From contig NZ_CP031165.1 of NCBI RefSeq assembly GCF_003344865.1, positions 1,405,910-1,469,909 on the forward strand: a DNA stretch of 64,000 bases. Direction: 5' to 3'. This document shows positions 24,390-31,618 of the stretch, in pieces (the stretch's first letter is position 1; every line of letters begins with the position of its first letter). A program made the position numbers and the translations under genes. Below the pieces are notes generated by a model that saw only the letters and a program-made list of their open reading frames with translations, was not told where the DNA came from and made no database searches. This DNA is from Euzebya pacifica (GTDB lineage Bacteria; Actinomycetota; Nitriliruptoria; Euzebyales; Euzebyaceae).

Positions 24390-24420
24390 GCGCCCCCACC
24401 CAGGGAGGAGGTGGGGGCGC
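24390..24420 (-). terminator. fliA terminator
   Basis: GCGCCCCCACC pairs perfectly with GGTGGGGGCGC (11 bp, 9-nt loop), 34 nt past the fliA stop, followed by TGTGGTTTC. The strongest terminator-like hairpin in the window. Confidence 0.75.
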
Positions 24421-24453
24421 GGCGTGTGGATCGTGGTGGGTCGGCGGCCTCGG

Positions 24454-25338
24454 TCAGGCGCTGGCGGCGAACTGGTGCCGCAGGCGGGCGCTGACGTCGG
24501 CGGCGTCGGCGTCGATGCGTGCGCGGGCGGTCGAGCCGGTGGCCACGGCCGCGTAGTACGCAGCGTGCTTGCGAGCAAGGCGACCGTTGGGGCGCGGCTC
24601 GGCAGGAACGAGGTCGGGGTCCAGGGACGCGTTGATGCCCTTCTCCATCAGGGCGAGGGCCTCACCGCGCATCTGCGAGACGCGAGACTCCGAGACGCCC
24701 AGCTCGTCGGCGATCTCCTGCATCGGACGCTCCTCGAAGAAGTAGCCGACGACGACGTGCCGCAACCGCTCGGGCAGGGCGACGATGGCGTCCATGAGGA
24801 AGGCACGACGTTCGCGGGAGATGATCTCGTCGGCCGGCGTGGGGGCGTCGTCGGGGAGGACGTCGGCGATGCTGCCCTCGGTCAGGAGCGACTCGTAGTT
24901 GAGGACGGTCCCGCGGTGCACGTCGTCGACGATGCGCTGGACACGCTCGACCTCGACACCCATCTCCGCGGCTGTCTCCTCCATGGTGGGGGTGCGACCG
25001 TTGCGGACCTGCAGCGTCTCCTTGGCCGACTCCATCTTGCGGGCCATGCTGCGGACCGAGCGCGAGGCCCAGTCGCGGCTGCGCAGCTCGTCCAGCAGGG
25101 CACCACGAATCCGGATCATGGCGTACTTGTCGAACGCGATGCCCTTGGACTCGTCGAAGGACCGCGCGGCCTGTGCCAACCCGAACATGGCTGCCGACGC
25201 CAGGTCCTCACGAGAGACGTGTCGGGGGATCCGGCCGGCCAGCTCCGCCACGCCGTAGTGGACCAGCGGCAGGTGCGCACGGACGATCTCGTCCTCGGTG
25301 GTTGCGGCGGGGGAAGCGGTGCGGTGGGCCATGTGCAT
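24454..25338 (-). CDS. fliA: Flagellar sigma factor FliA (SigD/WhiG type)
   Basis: 294 aa. Region 2 EDEIVRAHLPLVHYGVAELA, EDLASAAMFGLAQAARSFD, ITFDKYAMIRIRGALLDELR (here GIAFDKYA), DWASRSVRSMARKM are those of the FliA/SigD/WhiG group, which lacks region 1.1. Region 3 (RNGRTPTMEETAAEMGVEVE) and region 4 helix-turn-helix (MQEIADELGVSESRVSQMRG) follow. A 50-residue Ala/Arg-rich tail is extra. Start is taken at ATG 25338 (MHMAHR); GTG 25341 and ATG 25332 are alternatives, with no clear Shine-Dalgarno. It should recognise the TAAN-N15-GCCGATC promoters found here. Divergent from the response regulator at 25520. Confidence 0.94.
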   Translation of the reverse strand: MHMAHRTASPAATTEDEIVRAHLPLVHYGVAELAGRIPRHVSREDLASAAMFGLAQAARSFDESKGIAFDKYAMIRIRGALLDELRSRDWASRSVRSMARKMESAKETLQVRNGRTPTMEETAAEMGVEVERVQRIVDDVHRGTVLNYESLLTEGSIADVLPDDAPTPADEIISRERRAFLMDAIVALPERLRHVVVGYFFEERPMQEIADELGVSESRVSQMRGEALALMEKGINASLDPDLVPAEPRPNGRLARKHAAYYAAVATGSTARARIDADAADVSARLRHQFAASA

Positions 25339-25519
25339 CACGATGTGGCCGTTCGGACGGGTGAGCCATCCGCCGGGGGGATGAAGTACTGCGCCGGGTG
25401 AGTGCGCACATACGTAGCGTTCGTGGCCCGAACTGATCAGGCGTCGGCAGCCGAAGGAACTAGTCCGTGCGACGCGTCCCTCGTGGACCCACCGACGTGC
25501 CGCATACTTCACCGAACCA

Positions 25520-26311
25520 GTGGTGGAACCCGACGATCTCCAGGACCTTCCCGTCGAGCGGCGCCGGCAGGATCGCCGTCGACGCCAGGTCCCTGTGCCC
25601 AACGACCGGCGCCAGACCGACCGACGTGCCAACCGGCTGGAGCCGTCCAAGCCGTTCGCCGGTGTCGCCGTCGTGGTCGACGGATGGCCGCTGCTGCGTG
25701 CAGGGGTGCGTCAGCTCCTCAGTGACAGCGCCATGCGGGTGGCTTCCGACACGCCGTCGGCGAAGGTTGCGGCGCAGGCCATCGGGGATCGGCTGGACCT
25801 GGCGGTCATCGGGGCCAGCAAGGAACCGCTGGAGGAGGCGATCAAGCGGCTGCGCGCACTCCCCGGTCCGGACCCGGACATGCCCCCCCGCGTGCTGGTG
25901 CTGCTGGAACGGGTCGATGTGGTGCAGCTGCGCGGCATCCTCAGCATGGGTGTGGAGGGTGTCATCGACCGCTCCGTCGGCCTCGACGACCTGCGCGCGG
26001 CGTGCGAACGCCTGCTCGCGGGGCAGCGCGTGCTGGCCGGGAGCCCGCTCTCGGTGCTGGCCACGGCCGGCCTCGAGCTGCAGGAGCCCGAGCCCGAGGA
26101 GGAGGAACGGGACAACGGGCTGCTGACCCGCAAGGAGCTGGAGGTCCTCGCCGAGCTGGGGCGCCACCTGTCCAACCGCGAGATCGCCGAGACGATGCAC
26201 GTGTCGGCGGCCACGGTGAAGACGCACCTGTCCAACATCTACGGCAAGCTCGGCGTCACGAGCCGCCGCGAGGCCGTGGTTGCGGCCGTCGAGCGGGGTC
26301 TGCTCAGCTGA
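25520..26311 (+). CDS. LuxR/NarL-type regulator with degenerate receiver
   Basis: 263 aa from GTG. The first 45 residues are a basic Arg/Asp-rich leader. Residues about 48-165 form a receiver fold (VAVVVDGWPLLRAGVRQLLS; VLVLLERVDVVQLRGILSMG) but the acceptor Asp position reads LAVIGASKEP and the DD pair is VDG, so it probably cannot be phosphorylated. The C-terminal LuxR helix-turn-helix is complete: LLTRKELEVLAELGRHLSNR, EIAETMHVSAATVKTHLSNI. Located between fliA and flgN, it is a candidate regulator of the flagellar genes. Phosphorylation-independent action is inferred from the missing Asp. Confidence 0.88.
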   Translation: MVEPDDLQDLPVERRRQDRRRRQVPVPNDRRQTDRRANRLEPSKPFAGVAVVVDGWPLLRAGVRQLLSDSAMRVASDTPSAKVAAQAIGDRLDLAVIGASKEPLEEAIKRLRALPGPDPDMPPRVLVLLERVDVVQLRGILSMGVEGVIDRSVGLDDLRAACERLLAGQRVLAGSPLSVLATAGLELQEPEPEEEERDNGLLTRKELEVLAELGRHLSNREIAETMHVSAATVKTHLSNIYGKLGVTSRREAVVAAVERGLLS

Positions 26312-26337
26312 CGCCTGCGATAGGTGGCACAGAACGC

Positions 26338-26363
26338 TCAGGTGCGCTGGAGGGCAGCCGATC
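26338..26363 (+). promoter_or_regulatory. Sigma-28-type promoter of flgN-flgK-flgL-fliW
   Basis: Plus-strand TCAG (26338-26341), 15 nt, GCCGATCA (26357-26364). Third copy of the spacing and -10 box seen before flgB and fliI, 43 nt upstream of the flgN GTG. Confidence 0.5.
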
Positions 26364-26405
26364 AGGAGGGCAACACCCCCTGTCCGACCTCCGAGGAGCC
26401 CCCCT

Positions 26406-26894
26406 GTGGCATACAGCGATGTATCCAACATCCTGTGGCGTGAACGCCAGCTGCTCGAGCTGCTGCAGTTCAAGCTCGAGGTCGAGCAGAGCCTGCTGGC
26501 AACCGGCCGCACACGTTGGTTGAGTCATGCCACGCGCGAGATCGAGATGCTGATCGACGAGGTCAAGCAGGTCGAGCTCGCCCGTGCGTTCGAGGTCTCG
26601 GCCCTGTGCCGGGAAATGGGGGTCGCAGAGACCCCGACGCTGAAGTCCCTCGTCGACGTGCTGCCCGCCCCGTGGAGCGGCATCTTCGAGGAACACCGCC
26701 AGGCCTTCCTGCAGGCAACGCAGGAAATCGTGGGTCTGGCAGAAACCAACCGTGAGCTGTTGGCTCGCGGCTACACGGCCGCCAGGGAAGCGCTGGCCGT
26801 GCTGGGTGCTGAGCGAGTCGAAACCTACGGACCAGGTGGGCTCAGCGTTGCGCGATCGGGGCAGCTGACCCGATTGCTCGACGAGGTGATGTGA
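26406..26894 (+). CDS. flgN: FlgN-family export chaperone
   Basis: 162 aa from GTG with GAGGAG 8 nt upstream; the frame is open to 26280 but that part overlaps the regulator's end and the promoter. All-helical: ILWRERQLLELLQFKLEVEQ, then WLSHATREIEMLIDEVKQVE and TNRELLARGYTAAREALAVL, which is the FlgN pattern. FlgN binds the hook-filament junction proteins FlgK and FlgL, whose genes follow directly. Its TGA overlaps the flgK ATG by one base. Confidence 0.85.
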   Translation: MAYSDVSNILWRERQLLELLQFKLEVEQSLLATGRTRWLSHATREIEMLIDEVKQVELARAFEVSALCREMGVAETPTLKSLVDVLPAPWSGIFEEHRQAFLQATQEIVGLAETNRELLARGYTAAREALAVLGAERVETYGPGGLSVARSGQLTRLLDEVM

Positions 26895-28270
26895 TGCCCT
26901 CGACCTTCTCGGGTCTCTCGGTTGCGTCCTCGGCGCTCGCGGCACAGCGACGCGCCATCGAGGCGACCGGCCACAACATCGCCAACGTCAACACCCCCGG
27001 GTACTCCCGCCAGCGTGTCGACCTCGCCGCCATCGACGGCAGCTCCATCGCACTGCACGCCGGTAGCCACTACCAGGCCGGCGGCGTCGACGTCGCCGCC
27101 CAGACCCGCATCGTCGACCAGTTCCTCGTGAACCGCGTCAACACCGAACGGGCCGCGCTGGGCCTGGCCGACGAACGACAGCTGACGCTGGAACGCCTCG
27201 AGTTGGCGTTCGCCGAGCCGGGCGAGTTCGGCCTGTCCTCGGAGCTGCAGCAGTTCTGGTCGGCATGGGACTCCGCGGCCCTCACCCCCGAGGACGAGGC
27301 CGCGCGCGCCGCCCTCCTGCAGCGCGGTGCGGCGGTGGCCGGACGCTTCCAGAGCCTGTCCCACGAGTTCGACGAGATGCAGGGCGACGTGATCCAGCGC
27401 GCCCGGGCGACGGTGACCGACATCAACGGCATCGCCCACCAGCTGGCCGACCTCAACATCGCCATCAGCGCAGCCACCGACTCGGGCACGGTTCCCAACG
27501 ACCTGCTCGACCAGCGCGACCAGCTGGTGCGGACCCTCTCCGAACACGTCGGCGTGACGGCGCGGACCGACAACAACGGCCTGCTCTCGGTGTCCATCGG
27601 CGGCGCCGCGGTCGTGGCGGCCGGCCGCGTCAACGAGGTGTCGCTGGACACGTCCAACCCCGGCGGCGTCGTGCTGCGCGTCTCCAACTCCCCGGTGCCC
27701 CTGCGGCCGACCGGCGGACGGATCGAGGGGTTGCTGCAGTCCACGAACGTGCTCATCCCCGAACACCAAGCGCGCATCGACGCCCTCGCCGTCCAGCTCG
27801 CCGACGTCGTCAACGGACAGCACCAGCAAGGACAGGACCTCGACGGCAACGCCGCTGGCAACTTCTTCGCCGCCACCGGTGCACGTGACTTCGCCCTCGA
27901 CCCGTCCGTGCTCGGCCGACCGCGTGCGATCGGCCTGGCCGCAGCTGGAGCCGGCGCGTTCGACGGCAGCAACGCCGTGGCGATGGCGGAGCTCGCGGGC
28001 CTCGCCGGCGGACCCGACGACGCCTACCGGGCGTTGATCGCCGAGCTCGGCGTGTCGGCGCAGACCGCCAACCAGCGCCTGACCCTCCAGGAATCCCTGA
28101 CCACCCAGTTCGACGCCCAACGGGAAGCCGTCAGCGGCGTGTCGATCGACGAGGAGATGAGCAACCTGGTCGCCTTCCAGCAGGCCTACGACGCGTCCGC
28201 GCGGTTCCTGACCGCCATCGACGAGATGATCGAACGGCTCATCAACGGCACCGGATCGGTGGGGAGGTAG
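26894..28270 (+). CDS. flgK: Hook-filament junction protein FlgK
   Basis: 458 aa. First junction protein between hook and filament. N-terminal MPSTFSGLSVASSALAAQRR and NIANVNTPGYSRQRVDLA are the family signature; C-terminal GVSIDEEMSNLVAFQQAYDA plus ARFLTAIDEMIERLI is the FlgK D0 helix. The ATG at 26894 is preferred over GTG 26891 and overlaps the flgN stop (TGATG). Length is at the short end of the family. Confidence 0.96.
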   Translation: MPSTFSGLSVASSALAAQRRAIEATGHNIANVNTPGYSRQRVDLAAIDGSSIALHAGSHYQAGGVDVAAQTRIVDQFLVNRVNTERAALGLADERQLTLERLELAFAEPGEFGLSSELQQFWSAWDSAALTPEDEAARAALLQRGAAVAGRFQSLSHEFDEMQGDVIQRARATVTDINGIAHQLADLNIAISAATDSGTVPNDLLDQRDQLVRTLSEHVGVTARTDNNGLLSVSIGGAAVVAAGRVNEVSLDTSNPGGVVLRVSNSPVPLRPTGGRIEGLLQSTNVLIPEHQARIDALAVQLADVVNGQHQQGQDLDGNAAGNFFAATGARDFALDPSVLGRPRAIGLAAAGAGAFDGSNAVAMAELAGLAGGPDDAYRALIAELGVSAQTANQRLTLQESLTTQFDAQREAVSGVSIDEEMSNLVAFQQAYDASARFLTAIDEMIERLINGTGSVGR

Positions 28271-28273
28271 CCC

Positions 28274-29155
28274 ATGACGCGCATCACCCAGGGCATGGTG
28301 GCCAGGTCGTCCCTCGCCAACCTGCAGAAGAGCCTCGGCCGAACCCAACGGCTGCAGGAGCAGCTGTCGACCGGCCGTCAGCTGAACCGTCCGTCGGACT
28401 CGCCGACCGGGTTGGTCACGGCCATGCAGACCAGGTCGTCGTTGGCACGGCGCGAGCAGCACCTCCGCAACGCCGACAACGCCGTCGGCTGGCTGAACAC
28501 CGCCGATGCCGCCCTGCAGGGCAGCAGCAACATGTTGCGTCGGGTTCGCGACCTGACCGTGCAGGGTGGCAACTCCACGCTGGACCCCGTCTCCCGCGAG
28601 AACATGGCGCAGGAGATCGAGGCGATCCGTGCGGGCCTCACCGAGATCGCCAACTCGCGCTACGCCGGGCGGCTGCTGTTCGCTGGCAACGCCGATGTCC
28701 CCGCGGCCTTCGATGCCGCCGGCAACTTCCAGGGCGACACCGGACAGGTGGAGCGCACCCTCGCCGACGGCCAGCAGATCGCCGTCAACGTCAGCGGGAT
28801 CGAGGTGTTCGGCAGCGGTGCCGGCTCGGTCTTCGACGTCCTGACCCAGATCGCCGACGACCTGCGGAACAACCCCGAGGACGTCGTCGCCAACAACCTC
28901 GACAACCTGGACACACGCGTCGACACGGTCCTCACCGCGCTCGGGGACATCGGTGCCCGCACGAACCGGATCGAGAACATGCGTGAACGAGCGACCAGCG
29001 ACGAGATCAACCTCAAGACCCGCCTGAGCGAGGCGGAAGACGTCGACCTTCCCGAAACCATCATGGAGCTCCAGCTCCAGGAGGTCGCCTACCAGGCGGC
29101 CCTCAACGCCACCTCGCGGGTCATCCAGCCCTCCCTGCTGGACTTCCTGCGCTAA
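28274..29155 (+). CDS. flgL: Hook-filament junction protein FlgL
   Basis: 293 aa. Second junction protein, flagellin-like. N-terminal MTRITQGMVARSSLANLQKS, QEQLSTGRQLNRPSDSPTGL are FlgL motifs; C-terminal ETIMELQLQEVAYQAALNAT plus SRVIQPSLLDFLR completes D0. It begins 3 nt after flgK. TAA stop, 27 nt before fliW. Confidence 0.96.
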   Translation: MTRITQGMVARSSLANLQKSLGRTQRLQEQLSTGRQLNRPSDSPTGLVTAMQTRSSLARREQHLRNADNAVGWLNTADAALQGSSNMLRRVRDLTVQGGNSTLDPVSRENMAQEIEAIRAGLTEIANSRYAGRLLFAGNADVPAAFDAAGNFQGDTGQVERTLADGQQIAVNVSGIEVFGSGAGSVFDVLTQIADDLRNNPEDVVANNLDNLDTRVDTVLTALGDIGARTNRIENMRERATSDEINLKTRLSEAEDVDLPETIMELQLQEVAYQAALNATSRVIQPSLLDFLR

Positions 29156-29182
29156 CGTCTGCCCGACATCGGAGAACCCACG

Positions 29183-29614
29183 ATGACTGGAATGGCCACA
29201 CCGGTGATGACCGAGCCCGAGACCGACACTGCGTTCGTCGAGTTCGTCTCTGCCGTGCCCGGATTCCCCGACGCCCGTACCTGGGGGATGGAGGTGTGGG
29301 GCGATGACCCCTCGAGCCCCTTCTCCGTCATGCGCAACGTCGAGACGGAGGGACTGGAGTTCGTCGTCGTCTCGCCGTTCGTCTTCTTCCCCGACTACGA
29401 ACCCGAGCTCGACGACGCCACCGTCGGGTCCCTCGACCTGACCGTTGCCGAGGACGCGGTGGTGCTGGTGGTGTTGACGATCGGTGAGTCGATCGAGGAG
29501 ACCACCGCCAACCTGCTCGGCCCGATCGTGATCAACACGCGCAACAACCGTGCGGTCCAGGCGATCCTGCACCAGCCCGGACTCTCCACGAAGACCCCGC
29601 TAATCGGCAGCTGA
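29183..29614 (+). CDS. fliW: Flagellar assembly factor FliW
   Basis: 143 aa; CGGAGA upstream of the ATG. Matches FliW: VSAVPGFPDARTWGMEVWG, DPSSPFSVMRNVETEGLEFV, SPFVFFPDYEPELDDATV, ANLLGPIVINTRNNRAVQAI. In Bacillus subtilis FliW binds flagellin and, when free, binds CsrA and relieves its repression of flagellin translation. The hairpins before each flagellin gene here fit that circuit. It is the last gene of flgN-flgK-flgL-fliW. csrA, often next to fliW, is not found; the next frame is a sulfotransferase. Confidence 0.92.
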   Translation: MTGMATPVMTEPETDTAFVEFVSAVPGFPDARTWGMEVWGDDPSSPFSVMRNVETEGLEFVVVSPFVFFPDYEPELDDATVGSLDLTVAEDAVVLVVLTIGESIEETTANLLGPIVINTRNNRAVQAILHQPGLSTKTPLIGS

Positions 29615-29686
29615 CCAAAAGGGCCCCTCGTCCAGCGATATCGATCTGCTGACGAGGACAGCGACCGCTGGGCCTCGCTCGTCCCC

Positions 29687-30520
29687 GTGCTCCGTGCCGG
29701 GGACGTCGTCGTGTCCACACGGTCCAAGCACGGGACGACGTGGTTGCAGACGATCCTGCTGCTGCTCGTCCACGGACCAGTGGATCGATGGCCCGCGCCG
29801 CTGTGGCAGCTGTCGCCATGGGTGGACCACCTCGTCGAGCCCATCCCTGCCGTGGTGTCGCGCGTGTCGGCGCAGGAGCGGCGCCGGGTGCTCAAGACCC
29901 ACACGCCGTTGGACGGCGTACCGGCCGTCCCTGGGGTGTGGCGGATCGTGGTTGTGCGCGACCCGCTGGACGCGGCGGTGTCGCTGTACCACCAGGGATC
30001 CAACCTCGACCGGGAACGACTCGCGGAGCTGACCGGGTCGCCGTCGTCGATCGCGGGACGCGCCCCGTTGGAGGAATGGCTCGCCGCATGGGTGGACGAG
30101 GTCGCCGACCCCAGAGCACGCCTGGACTCGCTCGATGGCGTGCTGCACCACCTCACCGACGCATGGGGGCGACGAGGTGACGACGACGTGGTCCTGCTCC
30201 GATACGCCGACCTCCTGACCGACCTCGACGAACAGATGGCCTTGCTGGCGAACCGGTTGGGGTTCGGTGGGCCCGAGGCGTACGGCGTGGAATGGCCGCT
30301 GCTGGTCGAGGCCGCGTCGTTCACGGCCATGAGGGCCAGGGCCGACCACCTGGCGCCCGATGCCGGCGGCGTGTTGCGGGATCCGTCGGCGTTCTTCCGG
30401 CGAGGCCTCACCGGGTCGGGCGAGGCCTCGGTGCCGAGCCCGGTCATGGACCGCTACCGCGAACGGCTGTCGATGTCGTTGCCGGCGGACCTGCAGGCCT
30501 GGCTCGCCGGATCGGCCTGA
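29687..30520 (+). CDS. Sulfotransferase, start codon missing or displaced
   Basis: 277 aa from the first usable GTG. PAPS-dependent sulfotransferase family (Sulfotransfer_1), closest by memory to mycobacterial glycolipid sulfotransferase Rv1373. 5'-phosphosulfate loop STRSKHGTTWLQ, LSPWVDHLVEPIPAVV, RRVLKTHTPLDGVP, 3'-phosphate site VVVRDPLDAAVS, and C-terminal FFRRGLTGSG. The conserved N-terminal part of such proteins (YRSADEDSDRW) is encoded at 29636-29671, in frame but upstream of this GTG, and back to the fliW TGA (29612-29614) there is no ATG, GTG or TTG. Translation may begin at a non-standard codon, or the gene may have lost its start. No linked sulfation genes are seen. Confidence 0.8.
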   Translation: MLRAGDVVVSTRSKHGTTWLQTILLLLVHGPVDRWPAPLWQLSPWVDHLVEPIPAVVSRVSAQERRRVLKTHTPLDGVPAVPGVWRIVVVRDPLDAAVSLYHQGSNLDRERLAELTGSPSSIAGRAPLEEWLAAWVDEVADPRARLDSLDGVLHHLTDAWGRRGDDDVVLLRYADLLTDLDEQMALLANRLGFGGPEAYGVEWPLLVEAASFTAMRARADHLAPDAGGVLRDPSAFFRRGLTGSGEASVPSPVMDRYRERLSMSLPADLQAWLAGSA

Positions 30521-30553
30521 CGCCGGCCCGTCCACGGCGGCATGCTGTGGTGC

Positions 30554-31546
30554 ATGCGACTTCTGGTGCTGGGTGGGACCTCCTTCGTCGGACGGGCGGT
30601 GGTCGAGGACGCGTTGGCTCGCGGCTGGTCGGTCACGACCCTGAACCGTGGGCACGGTGTCGACGTGCCGGGCGTGGACGCTCGCCGCGGCGACCGTCGG
30701 GACGCCGGCGGGTTGTCGTCGCTGGTCGATGGGGAGTGGGACGTCGTGGTCGACACGTGGTCGTCGGCACCGGCGGTCGTCGAACGGGCCGCGACGGCCC
30801 TGTCGGACCGCGTCGGGCGCTACGTGTTCGTGTCCAGCCGATCGGTCTACGCGTGGGCGCCTCCGGCGGGGGCCGACGAGTCAGCCCCGTTGGTCGAGGT
30901 GGGCGCGGGCGAGATGGGCGAGGAGGCGGATCCGCCCTATCCGCAGGCCAAGCGCGCAGCCGAGGTTGCCGTCGAGGAGGCGCTGGGGGACCGGTCGCTG
31001 CTGGTCCGTGCGGGTTTGATCCTCGGGCCATGGGAGAACGTCGGCCGTCTGCCCTGGTGGCTGCAACGGATCGCGCGTGGTGGTCCTGTCGTTGCTCCCG
31101 GGCCGGCGGACCTGCCGTTGCAGCTCATCGACGCCCGTGACCTGGCCCGGTGGATCCTCGATGCGGCGGTTGCCGGGCGGTCGGGCCCCCACGACCTGGT
31201 CAGCCCATCCGGGCACGCCACGATGGGGCAGCTGCTCGCGGCCTGCGTCGTGGCCACCGGGTCGGACGCCGCGCTGCGCTGGGTCGAGCCCGACGTCGTG
31301 CTGGCCGCCGAAGTGGCGCCGTGGACGGAGCTGCCGATCTGGCTGCCGCCGGGCGAGGCCCACGACGCGATGCACCGGTCGGACGTCTCGCGGGCCCTGG
31401 CGACCGGTCTGGCCTGCCGGCCCGTGGAGGAGACGGTGGCGGACACGTGGACGTGGCTCGAGTCCCTTGACGGTCCGCCGGAACAGCGCACGGACCGGCC
31501 ACCAGTCGGCCTGCCTGAGGATAAGGAAGCGGCCCTCCTGGCCTGA
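30554..31546 (+). CDS. NAD-dependent epimerase/dehydratase
   Basis: 330 aa from ATG 30554 (MRLLVLGGTSFVGRAV); an ATG at 30542 is in frame but lacks support. Extended short-chain dehydrogenase: nucleotide-binding GGTSFVGR at the N-terminus, VFVSSRSVYAWAPP, and the YPQAK catalytic Tyr-Lys pair. The C-terminal half has LPLQLIDARDLARWILDAAV, typical of actinobacterial NAD-dependent epimerases of unknown substrate. 33 nt after the sulfotransferase stop; may be cotranscribed. Confidence 0.88.
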   Translation: MRLLVLGGTSFVGRAVVEDALARGWSVTTLNRGHGVDVPGVDARRGDRRDAGGLSSLVDGEWDVVVDTWSSAPAVVERAATALSDRVGRYVFVSSRSVYAWAPPAGADESAPLVEVGAGEMGEEADPPYPQAKRAAEVAVEEALGDRSLLVRAGLILGPWENVGRLPWWLQRIARGGPVVAPGPADLPLQLIDARDLARWILDAAVAGRSGPHDLVSPSGHATMGQLLAACVVATGSDAALRWVEPDVVLAAEVAPWTELPIWLPPGEAHDAMHRSDVSRALATGLACRPVEETVADTWTWLESLDGPPEQRTDRPPVGLPEDKEAALLA

Positions 31547-31618
31547 GTCGGATGGCGGCCCGCTGGCAGGCCGGCCGTGGACGTGGCTGTGGCCCCACCT
31601 GGTCGGGTGGGGTGCGGG

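Larger units (their letters stand above)
24101..24453. other. Intergenic stretch between flagellin 6 and fliA
   Basis: 353 nt with no gene. Minus strand in order: fliA terminator (24420-24390), a hairpin GTTTCC-CGGACC-GGAAAC (24385-24368) with GGA in the loop, a possible promoter (24309-24284), the flagellin 6 leader hairpin (24205-24190) and the Shine-Dalgarno. The space between terminator and promoter could encode a small RNA, but nothing beyond the GGA-loop hairpin supports one. Confidence 0.5.

Noticed and set aside
26825..29572. Minus-strand open frame of 915 codons opposite flgK-flgL-fliW
   Set aside because: Antisense shadow; the plus-strand genes have clear family motifs.
29615..29686. 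csrA next to fliW
   Set aside because: No small frame with a MLVLTR-like start in either strand; the stretch encodes the sulfotransferase N-terminus instead. csrA must lie elsewhere if present.
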